A stretch of 64,000 nucleotides of DNA from Variovorax sp. ZS18.2.2 (GCF_024701975.1 NZ_JANLNM010000001.1:2108001-2172000), one strand, 5' to 3'; shown: positions 17,898 to 29,788, counted from the first letter of the stretch. The notes: generated from the letters alone by a model not told the origin. Program-made: numbers and translations.

Positions 17898-18506
17898 TCA
17901 CACCTGGGGTAAAGCCAGGAATGCCGGCAGGTTTTCTGCGCGCGCGGCGTAGGCGGCCAGCAGCGGGAAACTGGCCGGCGCAATGACCTCGGGCAGCATC
18001 AATTGCGTGAAGGACCAGGCCACGGCCGATGAAACGCCGGCCTGCGTCAGGGTCGCTTCGTCATCGGGCAGCGGCATGGCCGCCGTCTCTTGCTCCAGCG
18101 CCGAATACGCCGCAGCGAGCTGCCCCTGCACCCGGTCGAGCCAGGGCTGGTGCAGCTTCTCGGCCGGGCGCAGGTTGTGTTCGTAGACGATCTGCACGGT
18201 CTTCTCGCAGGCCGCCAGTGCCAGCCCGGTGATGCGCAGCGCGCGCTGCCGCAGTGCCAGATCGGCGGGCAGCAGGCTGCGGCCGGCCAGCGCTTCTGCG
18301 TAGTCGACGATCAGCGTCGAATCCATCAGCACCGTGCCGTCGTCGCACACCAGCGTGGGCGCCTTGACCACCGGGTTGATCGCGCGGAACTGCTCGAAGG
18401 TGCTGAAGACCGAGACCGGGCGGTGCTCGAACGCAAGGCCGAGCAGCCGCAGCGAGATGGCGGCGCGGCGCACATAGGGTGAATCGAGCATGCCGATGAG
18501 TTGCAT
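17898..18506 (-). CDS. glutathione S-transferase
   Basis: A 202-aa GST. The N-terminal thioredoxin domain starts MQLIGMLDSPYVRRAAISLRLLGL, with the active-site Ser in LDSPYVRR, and has NPVVKAPTLVCDDG (cis-Pro loop) and LMDSTLIVDYAE (GSH gamma-glutamyl site). The remaining 120 residues form the helical domain. The Ser-type active site suggests a theta/zeta-like enzyme of broad detoxification role. The start at 18506 is chosen because the fold begins there; earlier in-frame codons would add an implausible tail. It is divergent from the AsnC-family regulator gene 105 bases away, which may control it. Confidence 0.9.
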   Translation of the reverse strand: MQLIGMLDSPYVRRAAISLRLLGLAFEHRPVSVFSTFEQFRAINPVVKAPTLVCDDGTVLMDSTLIVDYAEALAGRSLLPADLALRQRALRITGLALAACEKTVQIVYEHNLRPAEKLHQPWLDRVQGQLAAAYSALEQETAAMPLPDDEATLTQAGVSSAVAWSFTQLMLPEVIAPASFPLLAAYAARAENLPAFLALPQV

Positions 18507-18611
18507 TGTTTGTTTCTCATTGAGGATGTTTCGCCACGATATCGGTCGCTGCATCCGCACCGAATGGCAACCCATCGAAAATCAGGGCCGCAAACCGATC
18601 ACCCATCGGTC

Positions 18612-19082
18612 ATGAAACACACCATGAACATCGACAAGAAGGACCGCCTGATCCTCGAAGCCCTGCAGGCCGATGCGCGGCAGAGCCTGGCCGCGCTGGG
18701 CAAGCGCATCGGCCTCTCGCAGCCCGCGATGAGCGAGCGCGTGCGCAAGCTCGAGGATGCCGGGGTGATCGAGGGCTACGGCGCCCGCGTCAACCTGCGG
18801 GCGCTGGGTGTGGGGCTGCAGGCCATCATCCGCATCGACACCACGCATGCGGGCATCGCCAAGTACCTGAAGCTGTTCGAGGCCATGCCCGAAGTGCTGA
18901 GCGCCGACCGCATGACCGGCGAAGACTGCTTCTTCGTGCGCTGCGCCATCGCCGAGCCGGCCGACCTGGAGCGCGTGGTCGATGCGCTGGCGGTGGACGG
19001 CGCGGTGACCACCTCGCTGGTGTTGTCGAGCCCCGTGAACAAGCACGTCACCGTGCACGCGGCGAAACCGCCGAAGAAATAA
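18612..19082 (+). CDS. Lrp/AsnC family transcriptional regulator
   Basis: The 156-aa protein has an N-terminal winged helix-turn-helix (DKKDRLILEALQADARQSLAALGKRIGLSQPAMSERV, quoted in part: LSQPAMSERVRKLEDAGVI is the recognition region) and a C-terminal RAM/Lrp effector domain with MTGEDCFFVRCAI. Such proteins form octamers that sense amino acids and control nearby genes and themselves. The divergent GST gene is the obvious candidate target. The ATG at 18612 is chosen; the second Met at residue 5 is also possible. Confidence 0.92.
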   Translation: MKHTMNIDKKDRLILEALQADARQSLAALGKRIGLSQPAMSERVRKLEDAGVIEGYGARVNLRALGVGLQAIIRIDTTHAGIAKYLKLFEAMPEVLSADRMTGEDCFFVRCAIAEPADLERVVDALAVDGAVTTSLVLSSPVNKHVTVHAAKPPKK

Positions 19083-19094
19083 GGGACAGCGCGT

Positions 19095-19997
19095 TCAGCG
19101 CTGCGCCTTGTCCTTCTGGTTCTGCGCCTCGATGCGTTCGCGCGCGTCCTGCCAATCGGTGTCGCTCCACTGGCGCAGTTCGTAGAAATTGCCGCCGGTG
19201 GCCAGCGCGTTGCCGCCGTCCATCATGATGCTCTGGCCCGTGAGCCAGTCGCACTGGCCCGGCGCCATCAGGAAGGCCGCGAGGTTCTGCAGCTCGCTCA
19301 TGCGGCCGGTGCGGGCCATCGGGTTGTTCTGCTTGCTGCGCGCGCCGGGCTCCTCGCCGGGGTTCAGGCGCTTGCTCATGCCCTCGGTCGGAATCTCGCC
19401 CGGGCCCACGGCATTCAGGCGAATGCCGTGCCGCGCCCACTCCACCGCGAGCGACTTGGTCATCACGTCGATGCCGGCCTTGCTCATGGCCGAGGGCACC
19501 ACGTAGGGGCTGCCGTTGTCGACCCAGGTCGTGATGATGCTCATGACACTGCGGAAAGCATCGCCCTGCTTCCATTGGCCCGACTTGGCCTCCGCCACCC
19601 AGCGCTTGCCCACCGCCTGCGTCACGTAGAAGCTGCCGTGGAAGACGATGTTCGCGATCGCGTCGAAGGCGCGCGGCGAGAGGCTCTCGGTCGGTGCGAC
19701 GAAGTTGCCCGCGGCGTTGTTGATGAGCCCCGTGAGGCCGCCACTCTGGAACAGGCTCTCGACCATCTCGTCCACGCTCTGCGCGATGCGGATGTCCACG
19801 CCGAAGGTGTCGATGCGCCGGCCAGGAAACTGCTGGCGCCACTCGGCCGCCGTTTCCTCGCACACCGCCTGGCGCCGGCCGCAGATGGCGACGTCGGCGC
19901 CCAGGCTGAGAAAACGCTCGGCCATCGCGCGGCCGAGGCCGGTGCCGCCGCCGGTCACGAGGATGCGCTGGCCGCTCATCAGGGAAGGTTGGAACAT
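19095..19997 (-). CDS. short-chain dehydrogenase, 2,4-dienoyl-CoA reductase-like
   Basis: A 300-aa SDR with the NAD(P) motif TGGGTGLGRAMA, NNAAGN, and a C-terminal GQSIMMDGGNAL. The classical YxxxK active site is replaced: the residues before the catalytic Lys read SAMSKAG, so Ser stands where Tyr is expected. That pattern, together with RLNAVGPGEIPTEG, is typical of the 2,4-dienoyl-CoA reductase branch, which reduces dienoyl-CoA esters with NADPH in unsaturated fatty-acid oxidation. The start at 19997 precedes FQPSLMSGQRILVTGG. It is 128 bases downstream of the OmpA-like gene on the same strand. Confidence 0.85.
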   Translation of the reverse strand: MFQPSLMSGQRILVTGGGTGLGRAMAERFLSLGADVAICGRRQAVCEETAAEWRQQFPGRRIDTFGVDIRIAQSVDEMVESLFQSGGLTGLINNAAGNFVAPTESLSPRAFDAIANIVFHGSFYVTQAVGKRWVAEAKSGQWKQGDAFRSVMSIITTWVDNGSPYVVPSAMSKAGIDVMTKSLAVEWARHGIRLNAVGPGEIPTEGMSKRLNPGEEPGARSKQNNPMARTGRMSELQNLAAFLMAPGQCDWLTGQSIMMDGGNALATGGNFYELRQWSDTDWQDARERIEAQNQKDKAQR

Positions 19998-20125
19998 GGG
20001 GGGTCTCCTTGAGTCACGTTGAGTCGTGCGGCAGCGGCAAGGACGCACGCTGCCACGGCGCATGCTACGCGCGCCACAAGGGTGGCGGCTTGCGGAATCT
20101 GGCTTCGCTCGCCGGGCAGCGACGG

Positions 20126-21169
20126 CTACTGCAGCACCAGCTCGACGCGCCGGTTCTTCGCCTTGCCCGCCTCGCTGGCATTCGAAGCCACGGGCGCCAG
20201 GCTCGCCACGCCGTTCGCGGTAAGGCGGTCGCGCGCAATGCCGTAGTCCTTGGCGAGCGCGGCAGACACGGCATCGGCGCGGCGCTTGCTGAGGTCGAGG
20301 TTGACCGGCAGCGCACCCACGTTGTCGGTGTGGCCCACCACATGCAGCTTGAGCGCGGCCTGTTGCTTGAGCAGCGCACCGATCTGGTCGAGCGAGGCCT
20401 TGCTCTCGGGCTTGATGTCGGCCTTGCCGGTGTCGAACAGGATGCCGTAGACGGCGACCTTGCCATTGGCGTCCAGGCTCTTGCCGAGCTCGGAGGCCGA
20501 GAGCGTCTCCATCTTCTGCTCGCGCGCCTTGGGTTCGACCTTGACGACCAGCACGCTGATGCGCTTCTTGAATTCCTTCTCGTCGCAGTACACCGAGACA
20601 TCGCCGGGCTTCCAGACCATGAGCGCGATGGAAGCGCCGCTCGCCTTGTTGTCGAGCACGGCATAGCGGAAGTCGGAGACGAAGTGGCCGGCACCGCAGG
20701 CCGCGGGCGAGTTGTCGCCGGCCTTGGTCCACCAAGTGTCGGGCAGGACCAGCGCCGAGAGGCTGGTCTTGTCGATGTCCCGGCTGTCGCCGCAGGCTTC
20801 GCCCGCGCACTCGAACACCGTCTCGAAGCCCGCGCCCTTCTGCTCCTGCTGGTAGTTGCGCAGCACTTCCAGCGCGCTGCGGTCGGGGGGCGTGATGTAT
20901 TGCAGGGCGGTGCGCTGGCCCGCGCGGTCGAGGGAGCGCGCGGCGGTCACCTTCTCGTCCTTGTAGACGGCCTTGGCGACCGGCAGCTTGACCTCGTCGT
21001 AGGCCACGTCGTCGCGGTACACGAGCACCGCGCCCGAGAAGCGCTTGAGGCCCGCCGGATCGCCCAGGCCCTTCAGGTCCTGCTTGGGCACCAGCGTGTC
21101 GGCCTGCGCAACGCCGGCGAGTGCGCCCAGCAGTGCAGCGGCAAGAAAGACATGGCGTGCGGCGTGCAT
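20126..21169 (-). CDS. OmpA-family lipid-envelope protein with N-terminal DUF4892-like domain
   Basis: The 347-aa product has a Sec signal peptide (MHAARHVFLAAALLGALAGVAQA). The C-terminal OmpA-like peptidoglycan-binding domain shows GILFDTGKADIKPES, HVVGHTDNVG and LSKRRADAVSAAL, ending NRRVELVLQ. The N-terminal 200 residues resemble the DUF4892 domain that precedes OmpA domains in pseudomonad proteins. It likely sits in the periplasm or outer membrane and ties the envelope to the cell wall. A Cys-rich stretch (FECAGEACGD) may form a disulfide. The start at 21169 begins the signal peptide. Confidence 0.88.
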   Translation of the reverse strand: MHAARHVFLAAALLGALAGVAQADTLVPKQDLKGLGDPAGLKRFSGAVLVYRDDVAYDEVKLPVAKAVYKDEKVTAARSLDRAGQRTALQYITPPDRSALEVLRNYQQEQKGAGFETVFECAGEACGDSRDIDKTSLSALVLPDTWWTKAGDNSPAACGAGHFVSDFRYAVLDNKASGASIALMVWKPGDVSVYCDEKEFKKRISVLVVKVEPKAREQKMETLSASELGKSLDANGKVAVYGILFDTGKADIKPESKASLDQIGALLKQQAALKLHVVGHTDNVGALPVNLDLSKRRADAVSAALAKDYGIARDRLTANGVASLAPVASNASEAGKAKNRRVELVLQ

Positions 21170-21327
21170 GGCGCTCCCTGGCGTCGAGTGAGAATGGCCG
21201 CGACGATAACCCGGCGCGCGAGGCCTGCCGGCCGCCGTTTTTGAGGTGGGTGCGGCGTGCAGCCTTTGCCCTGCCTGCATGGCCCGCTACGCATTCGATA
21301 GCAACCAGTTCTTTGGATATACGCCCT

Positions 21328-22209
21328 ATGCCAAGCCCCAGCGCCTCCCCATTCCTGCCGCTCGAAGGCGTGCGCGTCCTGAGCCTTGCGCTCAACCTGC
21401 CCGGTCCCGCCGCGCTGCTGCGCTGCCGCCAGATGGGCGCCACCTGCCTGAAGCTCGAACCGCCGGGCGGCGACCCGATGGCGCTCTACAACCAGCCGGC
21501 GTATGCCGCGCTGCACGAAGGCATCGCCATCGAGACGGCGGACCTGAAGACGGAGGCGGGACAGCAGCAATTGCACGCCGCACTCGCGAAGACCGACGTG
21601 CTGCTCACCTCGTTCCGCCCCTCCGCGCTGCGCAAGCTGGGCCTCGACTGGTCCGCGCTGCAGGCGCGCCATCCGTCGCTCTCGCAGGTGGCCATCGTCG
21701 GCGCGCCGGGCGAGCGCGCCGAAGAGCCGGGCCACGACCTCACCTACGTGGCCGAGAGCGGCCTCGTCACCGGCACCGAGCTGCCGCCCACGCTCTATGC
21801 CGACATGGGCGGCGCCCTGCTCGCGAGCGAGGCGGTGCTGACAGCCATGCTGCGGCGCGCCCGTGGCGGGGACAAGAACGGCGGCATGTATTTCGAAGTC
21901 GCCCTGAACGCCTCGGCCGACTGGCTCGCCCTGCCACGCACCTGGGGTCTGACGCAGCCCTCGGGCGCGGTCGGCGGCGCCCATGCGGGCTACCGCGTCT
22001 ACCCGTGTGCCGATGGCCGCGTGGCGGTGGCGGCGCTGGAGCCGCATTTTGCGAATCGCCTGTGCGAAGTCGCAGGCGTGACGCCGCCCGACATGATGGC
22101 AACGGCCACGCACGAGGCGCTGGCAGCGTGGCTCGCGACCCGCACGCGCGCCGAGCTCGAAGCCATGGGCCGCGAGCGCGACGTGCCGCTGCTCACGCTG
22201 GCCGGTTGA
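21328..22209 (+). CDS. CoA transferase family III (CaiB/BaiF) protein, short form
   Basis: A 293-aa member of the class III CoA transferases. It starts with the family pattern LEGVRVLSLALNLPGPAALLRCRQMGATCLKLEPPGGDPM and has LTSFRPSALRKLGLDW and GRVAVAALEPHFANRLCEVAG. The catalytic Asp region is recognisable only loosely (LTYVAESG, LYADMGGALLASEAVL). At under 300 residues it is shorter than the usual 380-400, so it belongs to the short alpha-methylacyl-CoA racemase-like set or is trimmed. ATG at 21328 is divergent from the OmpA-like gene. Substrate unknown. Confidence 0.82.
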   Translation: MPSPSASPFLPLEGVRVLSLALNLPGPAALLRCRQMGATCLKLEPPGGDPMALYNQPAYAALHEGIAIETADLKTEAGQQQLHAALAKTDVLLTSFRPSALRKLGLDWSALQARHPSLSQVAIVGAPGERAEEPGHDLTYVAESGLVTGTELPPTLYADMGGALLASEAVLTAMLRRARGGDKNGGMYFEVALNASADWLALPRTWGLTQPSGAVGGAHAGYRVYPCADGRVAVAALEPHFANRLCEVAGVTPPDMMATATHEALAAWLATRTRAELEAMGRERDVPLLTLAG

Positions 22210-22215
22210 GGAGCT

Positions 22216-23121
22216 TCACCGACCGGCGCCGTCGCGCTGGCGGTCTTCGCGCTTGAGCGCGAGGTAGGTGTCGAGATCGACCTCGTGCAGCTGCCGCGGG
22301 TACTGCTCGGCGGCCATGAACCAGTGGCGCTGCCGGCGCTCGTCGGCATCCTTCGCGTCGCTGGACAGATAGGCATCGAGCGTGAGGAAGTAGCGCATCG
22401 CATTGCGCTCCACCAGCCCCCGCAAGCCCCGGATGTACTCGGGTTTGCCGTCGGGCGCCTTGCCCATCACCGTGAAGCCGACCTTGTCGCGGCCGAAGGT
22501 GGCGAGGTAGGCCTGGGTGGCGAGCCGCACCATCAGGTTGTGGTCGTAGCTGTAGCCGAAATGCACGAAGCTCTTCTGCGCGTCGAGCGCAATCGCTTCG
22601 AGCGTGACGCGGTAGTTGCTCGTGCCGAACGGACCGCTCGCGGCCGAGAGCTCGACCGACAGGTGCTCGGGCGTCGCATTCGCCACGCGGTAGACGAACG
22701 GCAGCTCGAAGGCCTGGTCGACAGGCTTGTCGTAGCGCCGCACGACGTAGAGCGTGAGCGTCTCGCGCCCCTGTGCCGCGCCGGTCTTGCAGCGCCGGTT
22801 GTTGATGTGCAGCGTGAGCAGTTCGCACCAGTGGGCCGATCCCTTGAACGCGGCAGTGACTTCCGACAGCGGATGGTCGATCACCGCGTAGACGTCGCCC
22901 TCGAGCCCGCCGGGTGTTTCGCTCGAATCCAGCTGCACGGGGCGGCCGAAGCTGCTGCGGTCGAGCTTGTCGCTCAGGCGCTTGTGGGTGTCGCGCAGCG
23001 CCTGGGCCGGCGCGGCGGACTCGACGGGTGCCGCGGCACACAGCTGCAGCGAGGCTGCGAACAGGACGGCGCCGCACAGGGTGCGTGTCCACGATGCCGG
23101 CAGGTGGGGCGAACTGCTCAT
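22216..23121 (-). CDS. hypothetical exported protein, 301 aa
   Basis: I do not recognise a named family. A signal peptide is visible (RTLCGAVLFAASLQLCAAAPVES). The body begins with a stretch that recalls START-like lipid-binding proteins (LEGDVYAVIDHPLSEVTAAFKGSAHWCELLTLHIN), followed by a mostly beta segment and a helical C-terminus rich in charged residues (LDTYLALKRED). It probably acts in the periplasm. It is convergent with the CoA-transferase gene, six bases apart, and lies 37 bases from the EamA transporter gene on the same strand, so it is probably downstream in that transcript. Confidence 0.75.
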   Translation of the reverse strand: MSSSPHLPASWTRTLCGAVLFAASLQLCAAAPVESAAPAQALRDTHKRLSDKLDRSSFGRPVQLDSSETPGGLEGDVYAVIDHPLSEVTAAFKGSAHWCELLTLHINNRRCKTGAAQGRETLTLYVVRRYDKPVDQAFELPFVYRVANATPEHLSVELSAASGPFGTSNYRVTLEAIALDAQKSFVHFGYSYDHNLMVRLATQAYLATFGRDKVGFTVMGKAPDGKPEYIRGLRGLVERNAMRYFLTLDAYLSSDAKDADERRQRHWFMAAEQYPRQLHEVDLDTYLALKREDRQRDGAGR

Positions 23122-23158
23122 GGGGCCACACCATACAACGGCGCGACCACTTTTGGCT

Positions 23159-24097
23159 TCAGTCGGCTTCTGTTTCGGGTGGCGTCTTCGCACCGCGCCG
23201 CATGAGCAGCAGCATCGCCACTGCGAGCAGCACAGCGCCCAGCCACTGCCGGGGCGCCATCGGCTCGGCGAACAAGAGCGCCGCCAGCAACGCCGCCACC
23301 AGCGGCTCGATCAGCGTGCCGACCACGGCCGCCGTCGGCGACAGTCGCCGTGCGCCCCAGGCAAAGGCCAGGTAGGCCACCGAGGTCGTCACCACGCCGG
23401 TGTAGCTCGCGCCCAGCCATTGGGCCGCGCCGTTGGGCCAGGTGATGCCGCTCGGCCATGCGACCGCGAGCATGCACAGCGCCGCCACACTCATGCCCCA
23501 TGCCGACGCGGTGACGGCCGGCACCCGCACCGGCATGCGTGCGTTGCCGAGCACCACCAGCGCGTAGCAGAAGGCCGAGCCGAACGACCAGGCGAGGCCG
23601 GCGGCATGCCCGGCAGGCAGCGGGCCCCAACCATCGGCCGGCATCACCAGCAGCGCCACGCCTGCGAGTGCCAGCACTAGGCCGCCGAGCAGGCGCAGGC
23701 CGAAGGGCTCGTAGCCGCGCGCGACCGAGACGAGCGCGACGATCACCGGCGCGCAGCAGATCGAGATCACGGTCGGCAGCGCGGCGCCCAGGTGCGCGAT
23801 GCCCGCGAACCAGCAGCTCACGTTGAGCGCCATCGCAGCGCCGGTGCCGACGACCTGGAACTGCTCGCGCCGGGTCAGCTCGCGCCAGCGCGCGTCGGTG
23901 GATTGCGCCATGCGCTGCGCCCTCCAATGCAGCCACCACAACAGCGGCACCCCGAGCGCGAAGCGCGCCAGCGACAGGCTCTGCGGCGCGATGCCGCCAT
24001 CTATGAGGAATTGCGCCACCAGCGCACCGCCGCCCCACAGCGCACCAGCCAGCAACACGCCGCCCCAGGCCAGGGCGGCAGACATTCTTGCGTTCAT
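23159..24097 (-). CDS. EamA/DMT family transporter
   Basis: A 312-aa inner-membrane protein with ten predicted hydrophobic segments arranged as two EamA repeats. The first repeat contains LAGALWGGGALVAQFLI and ARFALGVPLLWWLHW; the second contains GLAWSFGSAFCYALVVLG, YTGVVTTSVAYLAFAWGARRLSPTAAVVGTLIEPLVAALLA, quoted only in part as TLIEPLVAALLAALLFAEP. That last motif is the family signature. DMT transporters export amino acids, nucleosides or small metabolites; this one's substrate is unknown. The tail is short and polar (MRRGAKTPPETEAD). Confidence 0.9.
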   Translation of the reverse strand: MNARMSAALAWGGVLLAGALWGGGALVAQFLIDGGIAPQSLSLARFALGVPLLWWLHWRAQRMAQSTDARWRELTRREQFQVVGTGAAMALNVSCWFAGIAHLGAALPTVISICCAPVIVALVSVARGYEPFGLRLLGGLVLALAGVALLVMPADGWGPLPAGHAAGLAWSFGSAFCYALVVLGNARMPVRVPAVTASAWGMSVAALCMLAVAWPSGITWPNGAAQWLGASYTGVVTTSVAYLAFAWGARRLSPTAAVVGTLIEPLVAALLAALLFAEPMAPRQWLGAVLLAVAMLLLMRRGAKTPPETEAD

Positions 24098-24355
24098 TGT
24101 TGAAAGTTCTCCATGACGCCCGCCGCTCTGTTTCTGTAGAGGGCAGGCATGACCATCCGGCCGTCACTAGGCCTTGCAGGAGGCGGACGACGGCGACCAC
24201 TTGCGGGTCTGAGCGCGGCGCGAGGCGCGCGTCAGAGGCAGGCGATGGTGGGGGGAGAGTGGTGCAGGTTCATGAGCGGCCGATGATAGGAGCCGGGTCC
24301 GGCGAGGGCAAGAGAGAATCCCGGCCATGTGCCCTCCTCCCACCCGCCACGAAAC

Positions 24356-25027
24356 ATGAAACGCCAAGGTCGACTCGTCCGTTGGGAGGCCGACCGCGGC
24401 TTCGGTTTCATCCGCAGTCCCGAGGTGTCGGCCGATGTGTTCGTGCACCTGCGCGACTTCAGCGACCGGCGGGTGTTGCCGCAGGTGGGCATGGCACTGA
24501 GCTTCGAGGAGATCCATGTCGGCGGCAAGGGGCCGCGTGCCGTGGCGGTGCAGGCGGTATCGGCCAGTGCCTCGCGGTCCGCGCCGAAGCACACGCCCAT
24601 CAACAGCCATCGCCGCTCTGCTCCGAAGCGCGCGAATCCGCGTCGTGCGGGCGCATCCGATGCTCCGGCCTCCTGGGGTCTGCTTTTCCTTCTCGCGTAC
24701 GGAGTGCTGCTCGGCGCGACCGTCTGGTCCGGCCGCCTGCCGTTGCTGGTTCTGGGCGCAGTTCCGGCGCTGAGCCTGCTGACCTTCTTCGCCTACGCCC
24801 TCGACAAGAACGCCGCGCAGACCGGCCGCTGGCGCACGAAGGAAAGCACCCTGCACCTGCTCGCACTGGTGGGCGGCTGGCCGGGGGCCTGGGCCGCGCA
24901 AAGGCTGCTGCGCCACAAGTCGAGCAAGCAGAGCTTTCTGATCGTGTACCGCGCCACCGTCGTGCTTCATTGCGCGGCAGTGCTGGCCTGGGTTTTCTGG
25001 CTGCGGGGTATTCCTGCTGTGGCCTGA
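24356..25027 (+). CDS. cold-shock domain + DUF1294 membrane protein
   Basis: The 223-aa protein fuses an N-terminal cold-shock domain (residues 1-65: GRLVRWEADRGFGFIRSPE and DVFVHLRDFS are the RNP1/RNP2-type strands) to a C-terminal DUF1294 region with three membrane segments (FLLAYGVLLGATVW, LPLLVLGAVPALSLLTFFAYALDK, VLHCAAVLAWVFWL). The loop LALVGGWPGAWAAQRLLRHKSSKQSF is the DUF1294 hallmark. A basic linker joins them. Such fusions are widespread in proteobacteria; the role is unknown, perhaps RNA binding at the membrane. The ATG at 24356 is chosen because it starts the cold-shock fold. Confidence 0.9.
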   Translation: MKRQGRLVRWEADRGFGFIRSPEVSADVFVHLRDFSDRRVLPQVGMALSFEEIHVGGKGPRAVAVQAVSASASRSAPKHTPINSHRRSAPKRANPRRAGASDAPASWGLLFLLAYGVLLGATVWSGRLPLLVLGAVPALSLLTFFAYALDKNAAQTGRWRTKESTLHLLALVGGWPGAWAAQRLLRHKSSKQSFLIVYRATVVLHCAAVLAWVFWLRGIPAVA

Positions 25028-25081
25028 CGTCCGTTGTGTGCGGTCCTAGACTGAAACGGTCCCAACCAGGAGAAACCTCCC

Positions 25082-25462
25082 ATGCCATTCGTTCGCATCG
25101 AACTGTCGGATGCCTCGCCGGAAACGCTGGGCCCGGCCATCGGCGACCTGATCTACCAGGCCATGACCGAAACCATCAACGTGCCCAAGGACGACAAGTT
25201 CCAGGTCATCACGCGGCATGCCGCGCAGAACCTGGTCCATCCGCAAAGCTACCTGGGCGTCACGTATTCGGCGGGCTTCGTCTTGATCCAGATCACGCTG
25301 AACCAGGGACGCACGATCGAGATGAAGAAGGCCTTCTACAAGCGCGTGGCCGACGACCTGCACGAGAAGCTGGGCATCCGGCGCGAGGACGTGTTCATCA
25401 ACCTCGTCGAGGTGATGAAGGAGAACTGGTCGTTCGGGAACGGCGAGATGCAGTACGCGTAG
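25082..25462 (+). CDS. tautomerase family protein
   Basis: A 126-aa member of the 4-oxalocrotonate tautomerase superfamily. Pro2 follows the initiator Met (MPFVRIEL) and becomes the N-terminal catalytic base after Met removal. The length, about twice that of 4-OT, and segments such as YLGVTYSAGFVLIQITLNQGR and RREDVFINLVEVMKENWSFGNGEMQY match the cis-CaaD/MSAD-like tautomerases, which act as keto-enol tautomerases or hydratases on small acids. AGGAG lies eight bases upstream of the ATG. It converges with the YgiQ gene 22 bases away. Confidence 0.9.
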   Translation: MPFVRIELSDASPETLGPAIGDLIYQAMTETINVPKDDKFQVITRHAAQNLVHPQSYLGVTYSAGFVLIQITLNQGRTIEMKKAFYKRVADDLHEKLGIRREDVFINLVEVMKENWSFGNGEMQYA

Positions 25463-25484
25463 CGGTCGCCCGCTACCCGCCCGA

Positions 25485-27896
<2,412 letters not shown>

Positions 27897-28045
27897 CAGT
27901 GGGGAGTTAGGGACAGCCCGCGGCTGTGCGGTGCCGTCGTGGGCAACCCGCGATTTTAGGGTTTTCGAGCATGCCTGTCGCTACAAACATCCAGTGACCG
28001 GGCTCTAATGTGGCTCTCAACTGATTGCCAAAGTCAATCAATCAA

Positions 28046-29002
28046 ATGACAATGGCAACCATGTCCACGCCTTCACCCACCACCGACGTCGCCGCCGTCA
28101 AGGCCATTCGGCAGTTCAATCGCTTCTACACGCGCCAGATCGGTGCCCTCGATCCGTACCTCGGCAGCGCCATGTCGCTGACCGATGTGCGCGTGCTGTA
28201 CGAGCTGGCGCACCGCGAAACGGCGGTCGCCAGCGAGATCGGCCGCGACCTCGGGCTCGACGCCGGCTACATGAGCCGCATCCTGCGCCGCTTCGAATCC
28301 GAAGGCTGGCTCACGCGCGAGCCCCATGCGCGGGATGCCCGGCAAAGCGTGCTGCGCCTGACCGAGGCCGGCCATGCCGCATTCGCGCCGCTGCAACAGA
28401 AATCGCGCGACGAGGCCGCCGCACTGCTCGCGTCACTCGGCCCGGCCCAGCGAAACCAGCTGGTGCAGGCCATGGGCACGATGCAATCGCTGCTCGACCC
28501 CGCCGCCGCGCCGGCCAAACCCCAGGCAGCCGTCCTGCGCGACCCGGCGCCCGGCGACATCGGCTGGGTGGTGCAGCAGCACGGCGAAATCTACGCGCGC
28601 GAATACGGCCTGGACAGCAGCTTCGAAGCGCTGGTGGCGCAGATCGCGGGGGAGTTCCTGCTCAAGTTCCAGCCCGAATGGGAGCGCTGCTGGATCGCCG
28701 AGCTCCATGGCGAACGCGTGGGCTCGATCTTCGTGGTGCGCAAATCGGCCGGCGTGGCGCAGATTCGGTTGCTGATCCTTTCGCCGACCGCACGCGGGCT
28801 GGGCCTCGGCGGCAAGCTGGTGGACGAGTGCCTCGCCTTCGCGCGCCGCAAGGGCTACAGGAAGGTGGTGCTGTGGACCAACAGCTGCCTCGCTGCCGCG
28901 CGCGGCATCTATGCCAAGCGCGGCTTCCAGCTCACCAAGTCCGAGCCGCACGCCAGCTACGGCCAGCAACTCGTGGGCGAGACGTGGGAGCTGAAGCTGT
29001 AG
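28046..29002 (+). CDS. MarR-type helix-turn-helix / GNAT acetyltransferase fusion
   Basis: The 318-aa protein joins an N-terminal MarR winged helix (residues about 15-140: SLTDVRVLYELAH, RDLGLDAGYMSRILRRFE, SEGWLTREPHARDARQ) to a C-terminal GNAT domain with the acetyl-CoA loop LSPTARGLGLGGKLVDECL and IYAKRGFQLTKSE. Such fusions occur widely in Burkholderiales and are thought to act as both regulator and acetyltransferase. The ATG at 28046 is preferred; Met at residues 3 and 6 are alternatives. It converges with the BdhA gene three bases away. Confidence 0.92.
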   Translation: MTMATMSTPSPTTDVAAVKAIRQFNRFYTRQIGALDPYLGSAMSLTDVRVLYELAHRETAVASEIGRDLGLDAGYMSRILRRFESEGWLTREPHARDARQSVLRLTEAGHAAFAPLQQKSRDEAAALLASLGPAQRNQLVQAMGTMQSLLDPAAAPAKPQAAVLRDPAPGDIGWVVQQHGEIYAREYGLDSSFEALVAQIAGEFLLKFQPEWERCWIAELHGERVGSIFVVRKSAGVAQIRLLILSPTARGLGLGGKLVDECLAFARRKGYRKVVLWTNSCLAAARGIYAKRGFQLTKSEPHASYGQQLVGETWELKL

Positions 29003-29005
29003 CGC

Positions 29006-29788
29006 CTACTGCATGAACCAGCCGTGGCTCACGACGAGCGACTGACCGGTCAGCGCATTGGTGGGGAAGCCCGCGAACAGCAGCGCCACGCGCGCCACGT
29101 CTTCGGTGGTGGTGAATTCGCCATCCACCGTTTCCTTGAGCATCACGTTCTTGATGACTTCCTGCTCGCTGATGCCCAGCGTCTTGGCCTGCTCGGGAAT
29201 CTGCTTTTCTACCAGCGGGGTGCGCACGAACCCGGGGCAGATCACGTTGGCGCGCACGCCGTGCTTGGCGCCTTCCTTCGCGACCGTCTTCGCGAGACCG
29301 ATGAGGCCGTGCTTGGCCGTGACGTAAGGCGCCTTCAGCAGCGACGCTTCCTTGGAGTGCACCGAGCCCATGTAGATCACGCTGCCGCCGCGGCCCTGCG
29401 CATACATGTGCTTCAGGCACGCCTTGGTGGTGAGGAAGGCGCCATCGAGGTGAATGGCGAGCATCTTCTTCCAGTCGGCGAAGCTGAACTCCTCGACCGG
29501 ATGAACGATCTGGATGCCGGCGTTGCTGATGAGGATGTCGATGCCGCCGAAGGCCTTCGCGCCCTCTTCGACCGAGGCATTGACCTGGTCTTCGTTGGTC
29601 ACGTCCACAGCCACGCCGATGGCTTGCGCGCCCGTGGCCTTGAGCTCGGCGGCCGTGGCGTCGGCCGCCTCCTTGTTGAGGTCGGCAATGATGATCTTGG
29701 CGCCTTCCTGCGCGAAGAGGATGGCGATTTCCTTGCCGATGCCGCTGGCCGAGCCGGTGATGTAGGCGACCTTGTCCTTGAGTTGCAT
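29006..29788 (-). CDS. bdhA: 3-hydroxybutyrate dehydrogenase
   Basis: A 260-aa SDR. NAD site [25 protein letters not shown], catalytic Ser and Tyr/Lys in [20 protein letters not shown], and [19 protein letters not shown], which is a hallmark of D-3-hydroxybutyrate dehydrogenases. It interconverts 3-hydroxybutyrate and acetoacetate with NAD in polyhydroxybutyrate turnover. The neighbouring acetoacetate decarboxylase upstream (46 bases) uses its product. The start at 29788 sits at the beginning of the Rossmann fold ([12 protein letters not shown]). Confidence 0.93.
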   Translation of the reverse strand: MQLKDKVAYITGSASGIGKEIAILFAQEGAKIIIADLNKEAADATAAELKATGAQAIGVAVDVTNEDQVNASVEEGAKAFGGIDILISNAGIQIVHPVEEFSFADWKKMLAIHLDGAFLTTKACLKHMYAQGRGGSVIYMGSVHSKEASLLKAPYVTAKHGLIGLAKTVAKEGAKHGVRANVICPGFVRTPLVEKQIPEQAKTLGISEQEVIKNVMLKETVDGEFTTTEDVARVALLFAGFPTNALTGQSLVVSHGWFMQ